Assembly: GCA_025331565.1 (NCBI GenBank)
Contig: JAFREQ010000165.1
Location: 124,001 to 188,000 of the forward strand
Direction: 5' to 3'
DNA length: 64,000 bases
Source of the DNA: Holacanthus passer
Taxonomy: Eukaryota; Chordata; Actinopteri; Pomacanthidae
Position numbers and translations under genes: made by a program. Of the stretch, positions 24,780 through 35,356 are shown piece after piece. The notes beneath the pieces were generated by a model. It ran no database searches. It was not told the DNA's origin and was given only the letters and a program-made list of their open reading frames with translations. Each line of letters opens with the position of its first letter. The stretch's first letter is position 1.

Positions 24780-26060
24780 ATGGCAAAGGCATTCTTCCTA
24801 GACCAGTTCTGGTTTGGAGCTCATGGAGCATTAAACCAGGCACTGGAGCGTGTTAAATATGGGGTGCCAGAGCAGCAAAGATGAGATATAAGAAGGCAAT
24901 TTTCCAACAATGTTGTATCAGTACCAGTGGGTATTACATCTCTCAGACAGAGGAGACCAACCAACTTCACCTTACAGAAAGCTGCATTGTAATTATCACC
25001 AGTGGTGAACCTGAGGGCAGAGTGGCAAATGAAATCTAGGGTTCTCAGAGGGGAGGCAGCAGCATGTCGATATTTGAAATCCCCATAATCCAGAACTGAG
25101 AGGAAAACTGGTGCAGCAAGATTGTTGTTACAAGTCAGAGGGGAGCTGCTTCTGTTTCTGTACTATCAGCCAAGCATCTGTAGTAGTTTACCAAGAAGGT
25201 TTTTGACACTATATTTGATATTTTTTATATTATTTTGCCTTCTTTTCTTGTTCAACAGTGGAGAAATTATTATTGTAATTTATATCTCTGGATCTGGACA
25301 ATGGCATGAAAAGTGTTTTATTTTCATTAACTGCTAATTTGAGGTTGATAAGAGCATCTTGCAATGCATTAAAAACCTGTATTAATTGATTTTTTTTGGA
25401 CTCTTTGGAGCAGCAGAACGTTCACATCCACATAATCACCTAATTAAGCTAAGGTGGCCATAATCAATATTTTTGTAACAATGGATCAAACGAGGGGGAG
25501 CAGAACACACTACACTGACATCACCTAATAAAGCTAAGTTGGCTATAATCAATATTTCCAAAACAGTGCATCAAATGACTATGTGTGATGTGAAAAGGGC
25601 CGCTTGTAGTGACAAACCAACAGAGGGTTATCCCCTGACCCTGCACTTCCCCTTAGCTCAGCACTATAACCTTGTTCCCAGCATAATAGCAACCTTGCTG
25701 TTTTGGTTCATTCTCACTTAAACCCACTTCAACTGGTCACCGCCAAATGTCGGACAAAGTTAGCGACCTCCAGAGGTTGTTAGAACAATCGGAATTTAAT
25801 CTGTTTTTAATGGTTCTTGCGTGCATTTATAACATTTTCTTAGATTGGATAGCTGTCTGATCCAGTGAAGAGGCATGAAGTGTTATAGGTTATAGTCATT
25901 TGATCCAGTCTTATCAAAATTTTAATTAAAGTAGCTTTAAAGGAGTTATTATTTCTCAATGACTAATTGGACATAATCAGCAGCACAATAAACAGTATCG
26001 TCTGCATAAAGGTGAATGTTACAGAAATCTTTAAAATGTTTTGGACATATGTACAAGGAA
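24780..26060 (-). mobile_element. Decayed non-LTR retrotransposon (LINE) reverse transcriptase
   Basis: Minus-strand translation gives LINE reverse-transcriptase signatures in the right order. A YADDT catalytic box (NIHLYADDTVYCAAD, about 25960-26026) comes first. It is followed by ALQDALINLKLAVNENKT (about 25290-25370) and then VLDYGDFKYRHAAAS and LDFICHSALRFTTGDNY (about 24990-25110). The last two are the conserved C-terminal stretch of L2/Rex1-like fish LINEs. Frames are broken between blocks, and about 560 bp of unrelated repeat DNA (25385-25950) separates the YADDT box from the rest. This is a fossil with no complete ORF. Confidence 0.85.
25409..25580 (+). repeat. Diverged tandem repeat (about 85-89 bp unit, two copies)
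   Basis: Copy 1 starts gagcagcagaacgttc and contains cacctaattaagctaagg and ccataatcaatattt. Copy 2 starts at 25498 with gagcagaacacac and contains cacctaataaagctaagt and ctataatcaatattt. The sequence after copy 2 (ttgtagtgacaaaccaacag) recurs at 44080-44105 as tcgtagtgtcaaacccacag. It is therefore part of a dispersed repeat that was inserted into the LINE fossil. Confidence 0.65.
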
Positions 26061-26227
26061 TTTATATCAAGAGTAATAATAAATCTTTTTATACATTTAT
26101 TTTGATGTTGATATGTTTCTCTACAAACAGACGCAGAAGTAGAAACATACATCTCACTCGGTGGATGTGTCGATATTTGCGTTCAGGCATGTGCAAATGG
26201 GGGATGTTGTCAGAGCCCCTTGATCCT

Positions 26228-26256
26228 TTCTCTCTCTTTCTCCCTCTCCCTCTCTC

Positions 26257-26293
<37 letters not shown>

Positions 26294-26310
26294 TTTACCG
26301 CCAGACCTCC

Positions 26311-26355
<45 letters not shown>

Positions 26356-26356
26356 G
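26228..26356 (+). repeat. CT microsatellite / polypyrimidine tract
   Basis: Two long (CT)n runs (26261-26290 and 26315-26355) lie inside a nearly pure pyrimidine segment upstream of the cygb2 leader. Ser/Leu-rich and Arg/Glu-rich frames across it are artefacts. Confidence 0.95.
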
Positions 26357-26439
26357 TGTTTTCTCCCCACCCTGCTCTCATTCCATCAGGTCCTCACTAC
26401 ACAAACACCACAGCCTCTGAACGCCTCATCTCCTCCACT

Positions 26440-26899
26440 AGAGCGAGAGGACTAGAGGGAGGAAGAGTAGAAGTGACGGGAGAACAACAGCAGCATCACT
26501 GACAAGTATCTCCATCACTGGGGGAGAGAGGGAGAAAGAGGTGGGGAGAGGAGAAGTGGAAAGAGTGAGGAGAAAAGAGGAGAGAGAGCAAAACAGGAAG
26601 GGAAATAAGTTTTTAGTTGGAGGGAGGACAAGTGAGGGAGAGTTGGTGGGTGGCACTGGGGGGATTGGGAGCTTCATTTTCCCTTTTCTTTTATCGTCTG
26701 TGAGCGCCGCCTGCCTCCTCTCTTCTCCTTCTCCCTTCCTCCTCCTCCTCTTCTTCCTCCTCTCTGCTCCTCTTCTCATCCCGACTCTCAACCAGCTCCC
26801 GCCGTGGGGTCTCAGCTCTCCGTCTCCCTCCCCCCCTCCCTCGCTCCCTACCTCCCCCGAGCCCTCCTGGGAGCCTCCGGGCTGCTGCGCCGCAGGAGG
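26440..26899 (+). promoter_or_regulatory. Purine-rich then pyrimidine-rich leader of cygb2
   Basis: About 240 bp upstream of 26680 are almost pure purine on the plus strand (gaggaag, gagagagggagaaagagg). About 190 bp of C/T-rich DNA then run to the start codon. No TATA box was seen. The region probably contains the transcription start and the 5' UTR. The start site is not determinable from sequence. Confidence 0.5.
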
Positions 26900-27093
26900 A
26901 TGTCTCGCAGGGAGTCTCCACCGCCGCCCTCACCACCTCCGCAGCTGCTGGGAGTGCGGAGAGGAGAGGTGGAGTGCGAGGATCGTCCGGAGCGTGCCGA
27001 GCCGCTGTCTGACGCAGAGAGGGAGATCATCCAGGACACGTGGGGGCACGTCTACAAAAACTGCGAGGATGTGGGGGTGTCTGTGCTAATAAG
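26900..27093 (+). CDS. cygb2: Cytoglobin exon 1 (start, helix A-B, residues 1-65)
   Basis: This is the first coding exon of cytoglobin, a hexacoordinate vertebrate globin of the cytoplasm. It is linked to NO dioxygenation, lipid/redox chemistry and oxygen handling in fibroblast-like cells. The ATG at 26900 has A at -3. The upstream frame is open to 26804 but has no other ATG. A 38-residue extension, proline-rich at the start (MSRRESPPPPSPPPQLLG), precedes the globin fold, which begins LSDAEREIIQDTWGHVY. Cys55 (in YKNCEDVGV) equals human Cys38. The exon ends AATAAG before gtaagt, splitting an Arg codon (phase 2), the classical globin B12.2 intron. The globin body resembles human CYGB closely, which favours the cygb2 paralogue over cygb1. 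The suffix is an inference. Confidence 0.96.
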
Positions 27094-28538
27094 GTAAGTT
27101 TTGTCAAGAGGTGAATGCTGAGGGTTTTATTGTCACTGTGAAAAAGTCTCAGATATGTGTCAGTGTGTGCAAATTTTCAATATCACAGTGGCAACAAAAT
27201 TGTTTTAAAACTTTTGAAAAGTTAAAAATGAAACAAATCTTTTTACAATTTCAAAATCACTGTTTATTGTACACTGAGATTTTGGCTTGGCTTTTCCTCT
27301 GATGCAATATTATGATATACATGGTTACAATAAGTGCTCGACATCTCAGTTGATGTCAATGAAGACTTACCTTATATAAGGCCTTCCTCAATAACCTTCC
27401 TGTTTTGTTGCTGGTAAATATCCAAGAAATACAGAGATAGCATGCACCAAACATGGAGAAAAGTGACCAGTGACAAAAAATGTTTCATAAAATATTGAAA
27501 TGTCAGAAACACAAAATAGGCTCATCTGAATATTGCATGAAAAGTATACATATTACCAGTAGTACTAGGAATCAGTGATGTAAACTTTCATTTTATATCC
27601 ATCTATCACATTAACAAAATCTGACAGTATTGATGGACACTTGATTGAGTAAAAGTTTTAAAACTTTCCTCCGCATATTGTCTTTCACCCAACATTAACA
27701 AGTTTTCGACGTTCAGGGAAGAAATTTAAAAATCTAATGTATAATCATAAATTCTGCAACTAATTTTCTTTTTTGGGTTTTTGTTGGTTATAGCTGGTTG
27801 TTGGTTACTGATAATGTTTTACTGCTATAAAAGTTCCTTGATTATTTGGTTCAGTAGCTTCTGAATGGACAGTTTGCTGTTTGCCAGCTTTAGGGTTGTG
27901 TGGGCATGTTTCTGATAAGGTTGTCAGAACTACTATAGCACGGAGTACACTTCATACATAGGTCTATTTTCTGCAAACTTCTACAAAGCCCATGTCAACC
28001 GGTGCTGGGCTGTGTGGCGATTTTGCCACAGTGGCCATAGTCAGAACTGCAGGTCGTATGATGCTCACAGGCATGCCTTTTGTGTCATTCATGTGTGTGT
28101 GGAGCCAGGAGAAGGAGGTCAATCGGGTCACTATAATGCACATAAACCTGGAAAACCCTGAAGAAACCTGAAAAGCAGCTTTTGTGAAGCTGAGCTGCCA
28201 TCTTGGAACATGGTACGCATCCATGATCCCTTCAAGATACCGTTTTGAATTAGACTAAAGTTCATTCCAAATTTTTGTCCTCACACCTACCACACCAAAC
28301 TCTAATCTCACCCATCTGTAACCTCAACCTCAACAAAATCATTTTCAACTTTACACACACTTTATCTCAAGACCAGTTTTATATCAGTTAGTTTTGACAA
28401 TCACCTGTTGTGATCATTAATTGTGCACCAAACACAAACCCAGGATGATACTGAGTACATTTCTCATTGTTATGTATCAAGATGTACATTATAAAAATGT
28501 TTGGAGTTTGATAGCCATGCATTGCATTTTGTATAGGC

Positions 28539-28567
28539 CACACACACACACACACACACGCACACAC
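28539..28567 (+). repeat. CA microsatellite
   Basis: A (CA)n run has a single CG interruption. Confidence 0.95.
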
Positions 28568-29272
28568 CATGTTCTGCACCCATTCCCTCAATCTCTCACC
28601 AGTAACTGAACTGTGACCAGTGTAAGGATGGATGGAACATTGCATTCCTCTCTCATTAAGATGCTGAAGAAATACTCCATAGTCCACTGCTCCTCACACT
28701 ACAGTATGACAAGACACCCAATGTCTTTGAGACTGTGAATATGTTGAATTTGTGCCTTGTGCATTTACATTTATCTTAGGTAAAATGCATGTATAAGACA
28801 GCTTGTACCTCATAAATTTTCATCTTTGGATATACTGTAAGCACCTTGTTCCTATGTTATCCATGGCTGTTGCTCAACCATTGCCACTGTCTTCTTAAGT
28901 TGTCAAAGCATACTGTATCCATAACCATAAAATCAAACATTTTCTCCAAGAGCCTAATCTTCAACAGGCAGCAATTCTCTCTGAAGCTTCACTGCAAAGT
29001 GTTGCAGACCAAGTAGATGTAATATGGCTTGACTGTGTTTTTCCTGCTTCTTTTCATGTTTTTCATATATCAAAGAAGAAAGACTTGATTTGTTTGAATG
29101 TCCCCAGCTAAACTGTCTCAGTGTTACACTAAGAAAGCCCTTAAGGGCTTGTTAAAATGGACAGCGAGTCGTAGCCAAGGAGACTGATGTGAGTGAGACA
29201 AACTGATTTTCAGTTTGGGGTGACGAGAATCCCTGAGGGAGAGAGTGGAAGGGGCAGAGAGCATCTTTTGTG

Positions 29273-29274
<2 letters not shown>

Positions 29275-29317
<43 letters not shown>

Positions 29318-29319
29318 GT
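29275..29319 (+). repeat. GT microsatellite
   Basis: A (GT)n run is broken once by tata near its 3' end. Confidence 0.97.
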
Positions 29320-29704
29320 CTTATGCTCTTATCTGTGGATGACAGCAACAAGCTTTGGCACTTATATGTCTCCCTCCGTGCTTTGCTATCTCCTCTTCTC
29401 CTCTGTCACTTTCTTATATTCTCTGTCAGATTTCTTATATATCTTTCTTTAACTAATTTGCCATATTTTCTCCTCCTTTGATGAAGAGATGACATTCTTC
29501 CTTACAAATCTTAGTTGGTCATAATGACATCAGAATTAATCATGTCAACACTGCCAAGCACATTACATATCCAGGAATTTGTTTCGCTGACTCTGTCGTA
29601 CATACATATTGACAACAGCCTCTCGTAGCTAAGGTCGAACAGACATACATATACACATATTGTGTTAACAGGGTGCCAGACAGACAACGACAGAATATGC
29701 ACAA

Positions 29705-30148
29705 CTAGAGCTGCAACTAATTATTTTCATTAAGGATTTATCATACTTAGCACCATTCACACACAGCCGCCAGCTACGGCCAGCATTTTTTATTTCTAAC
29801 ATAGGGCCTCTAATCTGGAGTTCAGTCCTCACTAATTTTACAAACATTTGCCTCAAACTTGTTAAAACAAAAGTTAAAGTAAGAGTTACACATTTTGAGA
29901 AATCTGCTTATTCACTTTTTTGCTGATAGAAGAGAAGAGAAGATCAATATCACTCACATATGTATTCAGTAAATGGCCTACCACAGAATAACAACTAGAA
30001 ACTAAAACCCAAAGATTTCAGTATCAGTCAGTATTTGGCATTTTTGCTAGATGAAAGACTTAAATGCTAAATCCATTATCAAAATGGTTGAATACTTTTC
30101 TGTCGATCTACTGATCGATTTGACAGATTGTTTCAGCACTTTACACTG
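29705..30148 (+). repeat. Interspersed repeat, copy D, split by another repeat
   Basis: The left end (agagctgcaactaattattt at 29708) and the right part (aaacccaaagatttcagtat, tttggcatttttgctagatg, ctgatcgatttgacagattg, tttcagcac) belong to the cttgttttgt family. Between them, about 29878-29970 carries acacattttgagaaatctgc and agaagagaagatcaatatca, a piece of a different fish repeat. This implies a nested insertion or internal replacement. Confidence 0.6.
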
Positions 30149-30684
30149 CATTTTCATTATTCTATCTCTGTGTGGGCACAAAGAGTGTGATTATCAACAG
30201 TTGGCTGGCAGTTCCTCAGTTACCTAACATAACCTGAGGCTGACACTGGGTCAAAGTCTTGCACGGTTGAGATCAGTGCACAACATCCCCCATGTGAACA
30301 TGGATTTGCATTTTCATGTCAATCCATCTGCGTGGATGCATAGAGAGAATAGACAGTGACAATAGCCTCAGTTGATCTCACCAATGCGTACAAATGCAAT
30401 TGCACCAAAGAGTGAGGGCACCCCAGGCATCAGAAGAACAGTGCATATGGCAGCTTTGTGAATAAAAATTAAATCAAACCCTGCATACATTCACTCAGAC
30501 AGTACTGTTATAGTGATGGCACTGATGGGAGGATTCAAGCACATCTTTAACCAAGAAGAGAGTAATTAAATATATATCTTTATATCTAATGTAACTAACA
30601 TTTTAATTTTAATGTATTTCACATTCATTCCAAGATAGCATTGTAGTTAAATGTAGTACAGTAGAGCAACACTTGAAAACATAA

Positions 30685-30785
30685 CTGAATCCACCAAAGT
30701 CATTGGGATTCATCACCTGGGGAACATGAATGCAAAATTTCATGGCAATCTATTCAATAGTTGTTCAGACATCTCACTTGATAGT
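30685..30785 (+). repeat. Dispersed repeat, ggggaccatga family, copy 1
   Basis: The sequence accaaagtcattgggattca, then cctggggaacatgaatgc, aaatttcatggcaatctatt and caatagttgttcagacatct is a fragment of an abundant fish intronic repeat. Other copies in this window are at 34909-35062 and 44226-44293. Confidence 0.65.
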
Positions 30786-33700
30786 AGTTCTACTGAAATC
30801 AGGAGTTCATGGGTTATTTTTATTTTTCAATAATCAAGCTAGTGGTGTGGTGTCATAGAGTTTGCCTTGGTGAAAAAAATGTTCTTGAAGTTTCAGCAGC
30901 GAGGCTCAAGGTTGGTCATGATACTCCAAAGAATTATAAAAACCCTTCCAGTCTAATCAAAGTGTGATTAACAAACCACGCTGATAGTGCTGCTTTGGCT
31001 TTGATGACTTCATTTAAATGCAGAGACAGGTGCAAGAATGTGTTCAGAGCTCTCAAAAGTACTAAACACCAGTACTCCTCTCACACAGGGACAAAATGTT
31101 CCTCATCATGTCTCTATATACATGCTGTATTACAGTTCTCAAACATATTAAGGATCAGGTGGTCCCCCATATATATCTATACCCCATTAAGAAAATATAT
31201 TGCACACCAGGAACACTTAGGAACTAAACTCCATGTGAGTCAGTGTAATCCTTCAAACTGGCATTAAAGGTACTTAGTTACTTCCCAGCACTGAAACAGG
31301 CATATTTTAAGAAATCATACTTCCTACAATATTGGCAAACTTTTAAAATTGTAAATTCTGAGTCATGGAATCTAACTTTGAAGGATGATAGGGACGTTTG
31401 GATCTTGAAACACCAAAAGGTTTCCTGTTCCCGATGATGTGCCTGTTGCATCTATTCTTTTAATGTACTGTAAAACCATCCCTGGGTTACAGGGGATTAA
31501 ACATTTATCATTCTAATACAAGAAGACAGGCACCAAAAGAAGAACTATTTTTTTTCCCAAAGAACAAATCAAAGCACCACTGTTTTCTTAAAGTGCTGCA
31601 GTTAACTCATGTTTATCTAAGCGGGAAAAGAGCTACTAAATCTATATCATTCCAGTCACCAAGGAAGAGTGTGTACGTATCGTGACAGCTGGTAGTGCCA
31701 AGCTACGAGTGCTACAGGCAAGCCGAGCCTTTGTAGGCCTAGCATGACATAGGATCTGGGGGATGTGGATGTAGTGTAGCAGGGCGGCCGAGGGCCAAAC
31801 TCCAACTGAGAAATAACTGTACTAGCAATTCTAGTCAGCTGGAGCACTGACAAGATTTAAAGTGGGTCAGAGCAGAAGTGTGTGAGTGTGTGTACACATA
31901 GAAATCCTTCAGTTTTTCTGTCAGTATTTGTCTGTATGTCCATGTCTGTGTTAATAATAATAATTTGCATTTTCTGTGAAAACCGACAATACTTAATCTG
32001 TCAAATTTCTCACATACCCTTTTAACTAAGCTCGTGGAAACTTTCTTATTCTATCTTGTTCTTATTGAGCTGCTTTGAGCTCACAGTCAACTGTGATGAT
32101 AACTGTCAAACTCCTGAGTCAAAACAAATCTTCTTAATTAGAATCCCACAATTTACATTTTCTTTGTTTATCTCTCCTCTTACATCTACCAGGGTGGTTT
32201 AAGTATGGGATTTACTACATCTGCACCTAAAATAACCCTGGTTGTACACACTGGGAAAACCTTAAACACAATCCAGACACATCAGAGATAAGTGTCATCT
32301 TCTCCCACATCACATGTCTTTAATGAGTTTTGAAAAGCTCTGACTGGAAACTTGGTAAGGAACAATTATTTTCTGGCTAAAGCTGTTTCTCAGATTGTGA
32401 AAAGATGTCAGGACAGATTAGCTATACTTCTTTTATTGTATTTTGTATGCTATACCAGGCTTTAAGCCACACTAGTCAATGGCTCTAGTGATGGCTATGC
32501 CAGTCTGTCTGTCGGTCTGTCAGTCGGTCAGTCCATCAACAAACTGAAATGTTCCACTGACTATTCATCTTGTTCCATCTTCAGGTCAAAATGTCAATTT
32601 GTCCAATACTTTGCTTTATGACCAAAAACCTGCAAAACTGATTACAGTCCCATCATCTTCAGCTGTACTTGCTGAAGAAATATGATCCATTATGTTCAGT
32701 TGGAGTAACAGATCAATGTGATTAAGGTTAATCACACACCAAAACACTGCACAGCAGTTTGTAATGCTCGACAGGATTTTACAATTCTGGAAAGCTACCA
32801 TGGCAATACCCCTGATGACAACTATTGCATTTTCTGTTGGGATGATTGCGATGTAAACAGCAGAAATACACATTTGAAGACGAAATACAAGTTCACAATA
32901 CAAAGTATTGTACCAAGAATGTGCACTTGAATGTATGTGATTGGCCAACGCTGCTTTTTGATGGATGGACAATAATGTGTTGAAGCCAAAATTGAGCCTA
33001 GTTCAACTTTTTCTGCAGAGTAACCCTTCATTGTTTTGCCACAGCCTGTTGGCACCTCTGCTGTTCATTGGGCAGACAGGCTCCATTCAAATGAATGAGA
33101 GGGCTGCATTTATTTCTTCTTTCTTAGGGTTAAACTTAATCTGACTGCAGCCCTACTCTTGTTAATATTTGATGGAATTTCAAAGAAAATGTGGCAAATA
33201 TATTATTTACAACAAAGAACAAACTAAACCATCATATAATTTAAATTCCTTTCGAACATACACTTGATGTGTTGGCAATTTTACATGTTGGTCTCATGAA
33301 TAAGCACCTGATTCACTTTTACAAAAAATGTCAGGATGGCAATATTACTAGGTTGGACCTTCTGTTCCGACACTACCCACATGGCATTAGTGTTAATTGA
33401 TTGCCGTCAGATTAAGGTAAAAATGTACAGTAATGCATTGTTTTATTGAAATGAATCAAATATACTTTTGCTGCTCTCAACAGTGACCACTCATTAAAGC
33501 TTGATTTGATTAAATTCATGCAAGTAGGCAAACAATCATCCTGTGCCTTTCAGTGAATTTCAGTAAAGTAACAGTACTTAAACACCTGAGCAGGACATTG
33601 TTTAAGCTAATATTTATAATCTGTTTAAGACTGAGCCTTCAGTAGGTGTCTTTCAGGATGATGCACTGGCACAAACAGCACCAGACACGCTTGAAAATTA

Positions 33701-33822
33701 AACTTCACTCTTCAGCACACCTGCATCCAATTACAGTCAAAGGCATGGGCCTCATGAGCGCTGCTGCTCTGTAAAGGATTCTGCCAGGCGCCACACTGAT
33801 GGTGCAGAGATGAGACATGAAA

Positions 33823-33824
<2 letters not shown>

Positions 33825-33863
<39 letters not shown>
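33825..33863 (+). repeat. GT microsatellite
   Basis: A (GT)n tract has one GTAT interruption and lies in cytoglobin intron 1. Confidence 0.97.
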
Positions 33864-33864
<1 letters not shown>

Positions 33865-34634
33865 ATCACTCTTTAGTCAAAAAACTACTTACTAAGGAAT
33901 TAAATCACAAGAGATTGCTTAGAATTTATGGCATCTGTGCATTTAAAGGCAAACATTTTGCTTGCAGACTGACTGAGGGTCATATTTGGATAAAAAAGTG
34001 TTGGAAAGAGAGTGACTCCTCATACTCGACCCATTTAATTTTTTGGGTAAATTTTTATTTTGTCAAGCATGAGTCCCTGCATTTTTTGATCAAATGTTGA
34101 GATGCATGCATGGCTCTCAGTATGATAGACTTCCACTGGCTTTATTATGGGCTTCTGATGGGATTTGTCTCCATTAAGCCTAATGGATGACATAGCTGTC
34201 ATGTTGGGTCTTTTTGCCAACAACAATTCAGGAAAAAAATAATGGTAGCAATGTTAAGCGAAGATGTCTTTTCTGTTTGTGTAATGTGTTTTTGTTGTCC
34301 TAATGCTTTGCTACCTTTCCTATTCATATTCAAGATTTTAGATTTTGTCTTTCTTACATTCTTTGTAAAATTCCCCTAGAAATACAATACACAGCCAGAA
34401 AATTGCAAACAGCAGGAGCATTTTCCCTCTGCTCATTTCTAATTCCTCCTCTCACTTTTCTCTGCCTTTCTTCACTGCAAACCAGCAAAGAAAGAGCAAC
34501 CAAAACAGGGAAAAAAATAAAAAACATAAACTATTATAAGATTTCTTATAATGTTTACCAATTGTATTGCCGATGCTTTTGATCATCAAAAAAGATCATA
34601 GATTACTTGATGCCTCTTCTTAAAGTTATCTTGT

Positions 34635-34760
34635 CTTTACTAGACTGTTTTTTTTACAGAAAATTTGATGGGAGAGTATGACATGCAACATGGCATCGAA
34701 CCATGGAAATTGGGTGTTGTGTGCCCTAACCACTAGGCCATCAGGAACCACTAACCCCCA
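34635..34760 (-). mobile_element. tRNA-derived SINE
   Basis: The minus strand begins with a tRNA-like head. The A-box-like part is tggcctagtggttagggc and the B-box-like part is ggttcgatgcc. It is followed by catgttgcatgtcatactct and a short A-rich 3' end (aaaaaaaa). The head is too diverged and lacks a cloverleaf acceptor stem, so it is a SINE and not a tRNA gene. It also explains short open frames there. Confidence 0.75.
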
Positions 34761-34908
34761 CCCCGCAATACCCACCCACTTAAAATTTATCCTGAATGGA
34801 ACAAGAATTCCTTTACCAAAGTCAATGGCTATCCATTCAAATTGGCTCCTACTGTTGTTACTGTGCCTTTTTTCTTTAAAAAAACCCCACAAATGTCCAC
34901 CTCATGAT

Positions 34909-35062
34909 AGCGCAAGAGGAAAAGTCAAGGGATCGTCAAAGTTTCCAGGATTCACCATCAGGGGACCATGATTTTTTGTAAAATTTTCTATATTTGTTGA
35001 AATTTTTGAGTCTGGACCAAAGTGGTGGACCAATCAACCAACATTGCCATCCCTAGAGCCAC
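34909..35062 (+). repeat. Dispersed repeat, ggggaccatga family, copy 2
   Basis: The copy contains gaggaaaagtcaagggatcg, caggggaccatga, gtctggaccaaagtggtgga and cattgccatccctagagcca, in the usual order of this family. It ends about 60 bp before cytoglobin exon 2. Confidence 0.7.
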
Positions 35063-35124
35063 TTGCATTTTCTTCCATTTTTTGATATATATATGATGAT
35101 ATAAATGTATGTTTGCCTCCTTAG

Positions 35125-35356
35125 GTTCTTTGTCAACTTCCCATCAGCCAAACAGTACTTCAGCCAGTTCCAGGACATGGAGGATCCCGAGGAGATGGAG
35201 CGAAGCAGCCAACTTCGGCAGCATGCCCGCAGAGTGATGAATGCCATCAATACTGTGGTGGAGAACCTCCATGACCCAGAGAAAGTGTCGTCAGTGCTGG
35301 CTCTGGTGGGAAAGGCTCATGCTATCAAACACAAGGTGGAACCAATGTACTTCAAG
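35125..35356 (+). CDS. cygb2: Cytoglobin exon 2 (helices C-G, both haem histidines, residues 65-142)
   Basis: The exon follows a ttgcctccttag acceptor, completes the split Arg codon, and encodes FFVNFPSAKQYFSQF, the nearly invariant cytoglobin CD region. Distal His98 (LRQHARRVM; human His81, E7) and proximal His130 (GKAHAIKHKVEP; human His113, F8) are both present, so haem binding and hexacoordination are expected. Human Cys83 (E9), the disulfide partner of Cys38, is replaced by Arg100. The exon ends TACTTCAAG before gtaact (phase 0), the classical G7.0 globin intron. Exons 1 and 2 together give exactly 142 codons. Confidence 0.97.

Larger units (their letters stand above)
18731..26220. other. 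Intergenic region between myh10 and cygb2
   Basis: These 7.5 kb lie between two genes transcribed away from each other. Content: very AT-rich DNA at 18780-19200; CTCF-like motifs at 19619-19634 and 22302-22317; a short GAT run (21518-21534); a poly-T run (about 22229-22243); and a decayed LINE (24780-26060) carrying a repeat insertion. No additional gene was recognised. The open frames of 60-130 codons here lack domains and codon bias. Confidence 0.7.
27094..35124 (+). other. Cytoglobin intron 1 (B12.2)
   Basis: This 8.0-kb intron holds CA/GT microsatellites (28539-28567, 29275-29319, 33825-33863) and an interspersed repeat (29705-30148) into which another repeat fragment has inserted. It also holds two copies of the ggggaccatga-type repeat (30685-30785, 34909-35062) and a tRNA-headed SINE on the minus strand (34635-34760). 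No other exon was recognised. Confidence 0.85.

Noticed and set aside
26804..26899. N-terminal extension of cytoglobin from 26804
   Set aside because: The frame is open but the codon at 26804 is GTG. The first ATG is at 26900 and has a good context.
26089..26936. Arg/Glu-rich and Ser/Leu-rich frames on both strands up to 180 codons
   Set aside because: They are translations of the CT and GA tracts upstream of cygb2. The real frame starts at 26900.
32085..32125. C/D-box snoRNA (gtgatgat ... ctga)
   Set aside because: The boxes are only about 20 nt apart and no terminal stem exists. No other convincing snoRNA was found near prcd, where the mammalian neighbour hosts some.
34686..34760. tRNA gene on the minus strand
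   Set aside because: A- and B-box-like words are present but no cloverleaf or acceptor stem forms, and the downstream sequence is a SINE body.
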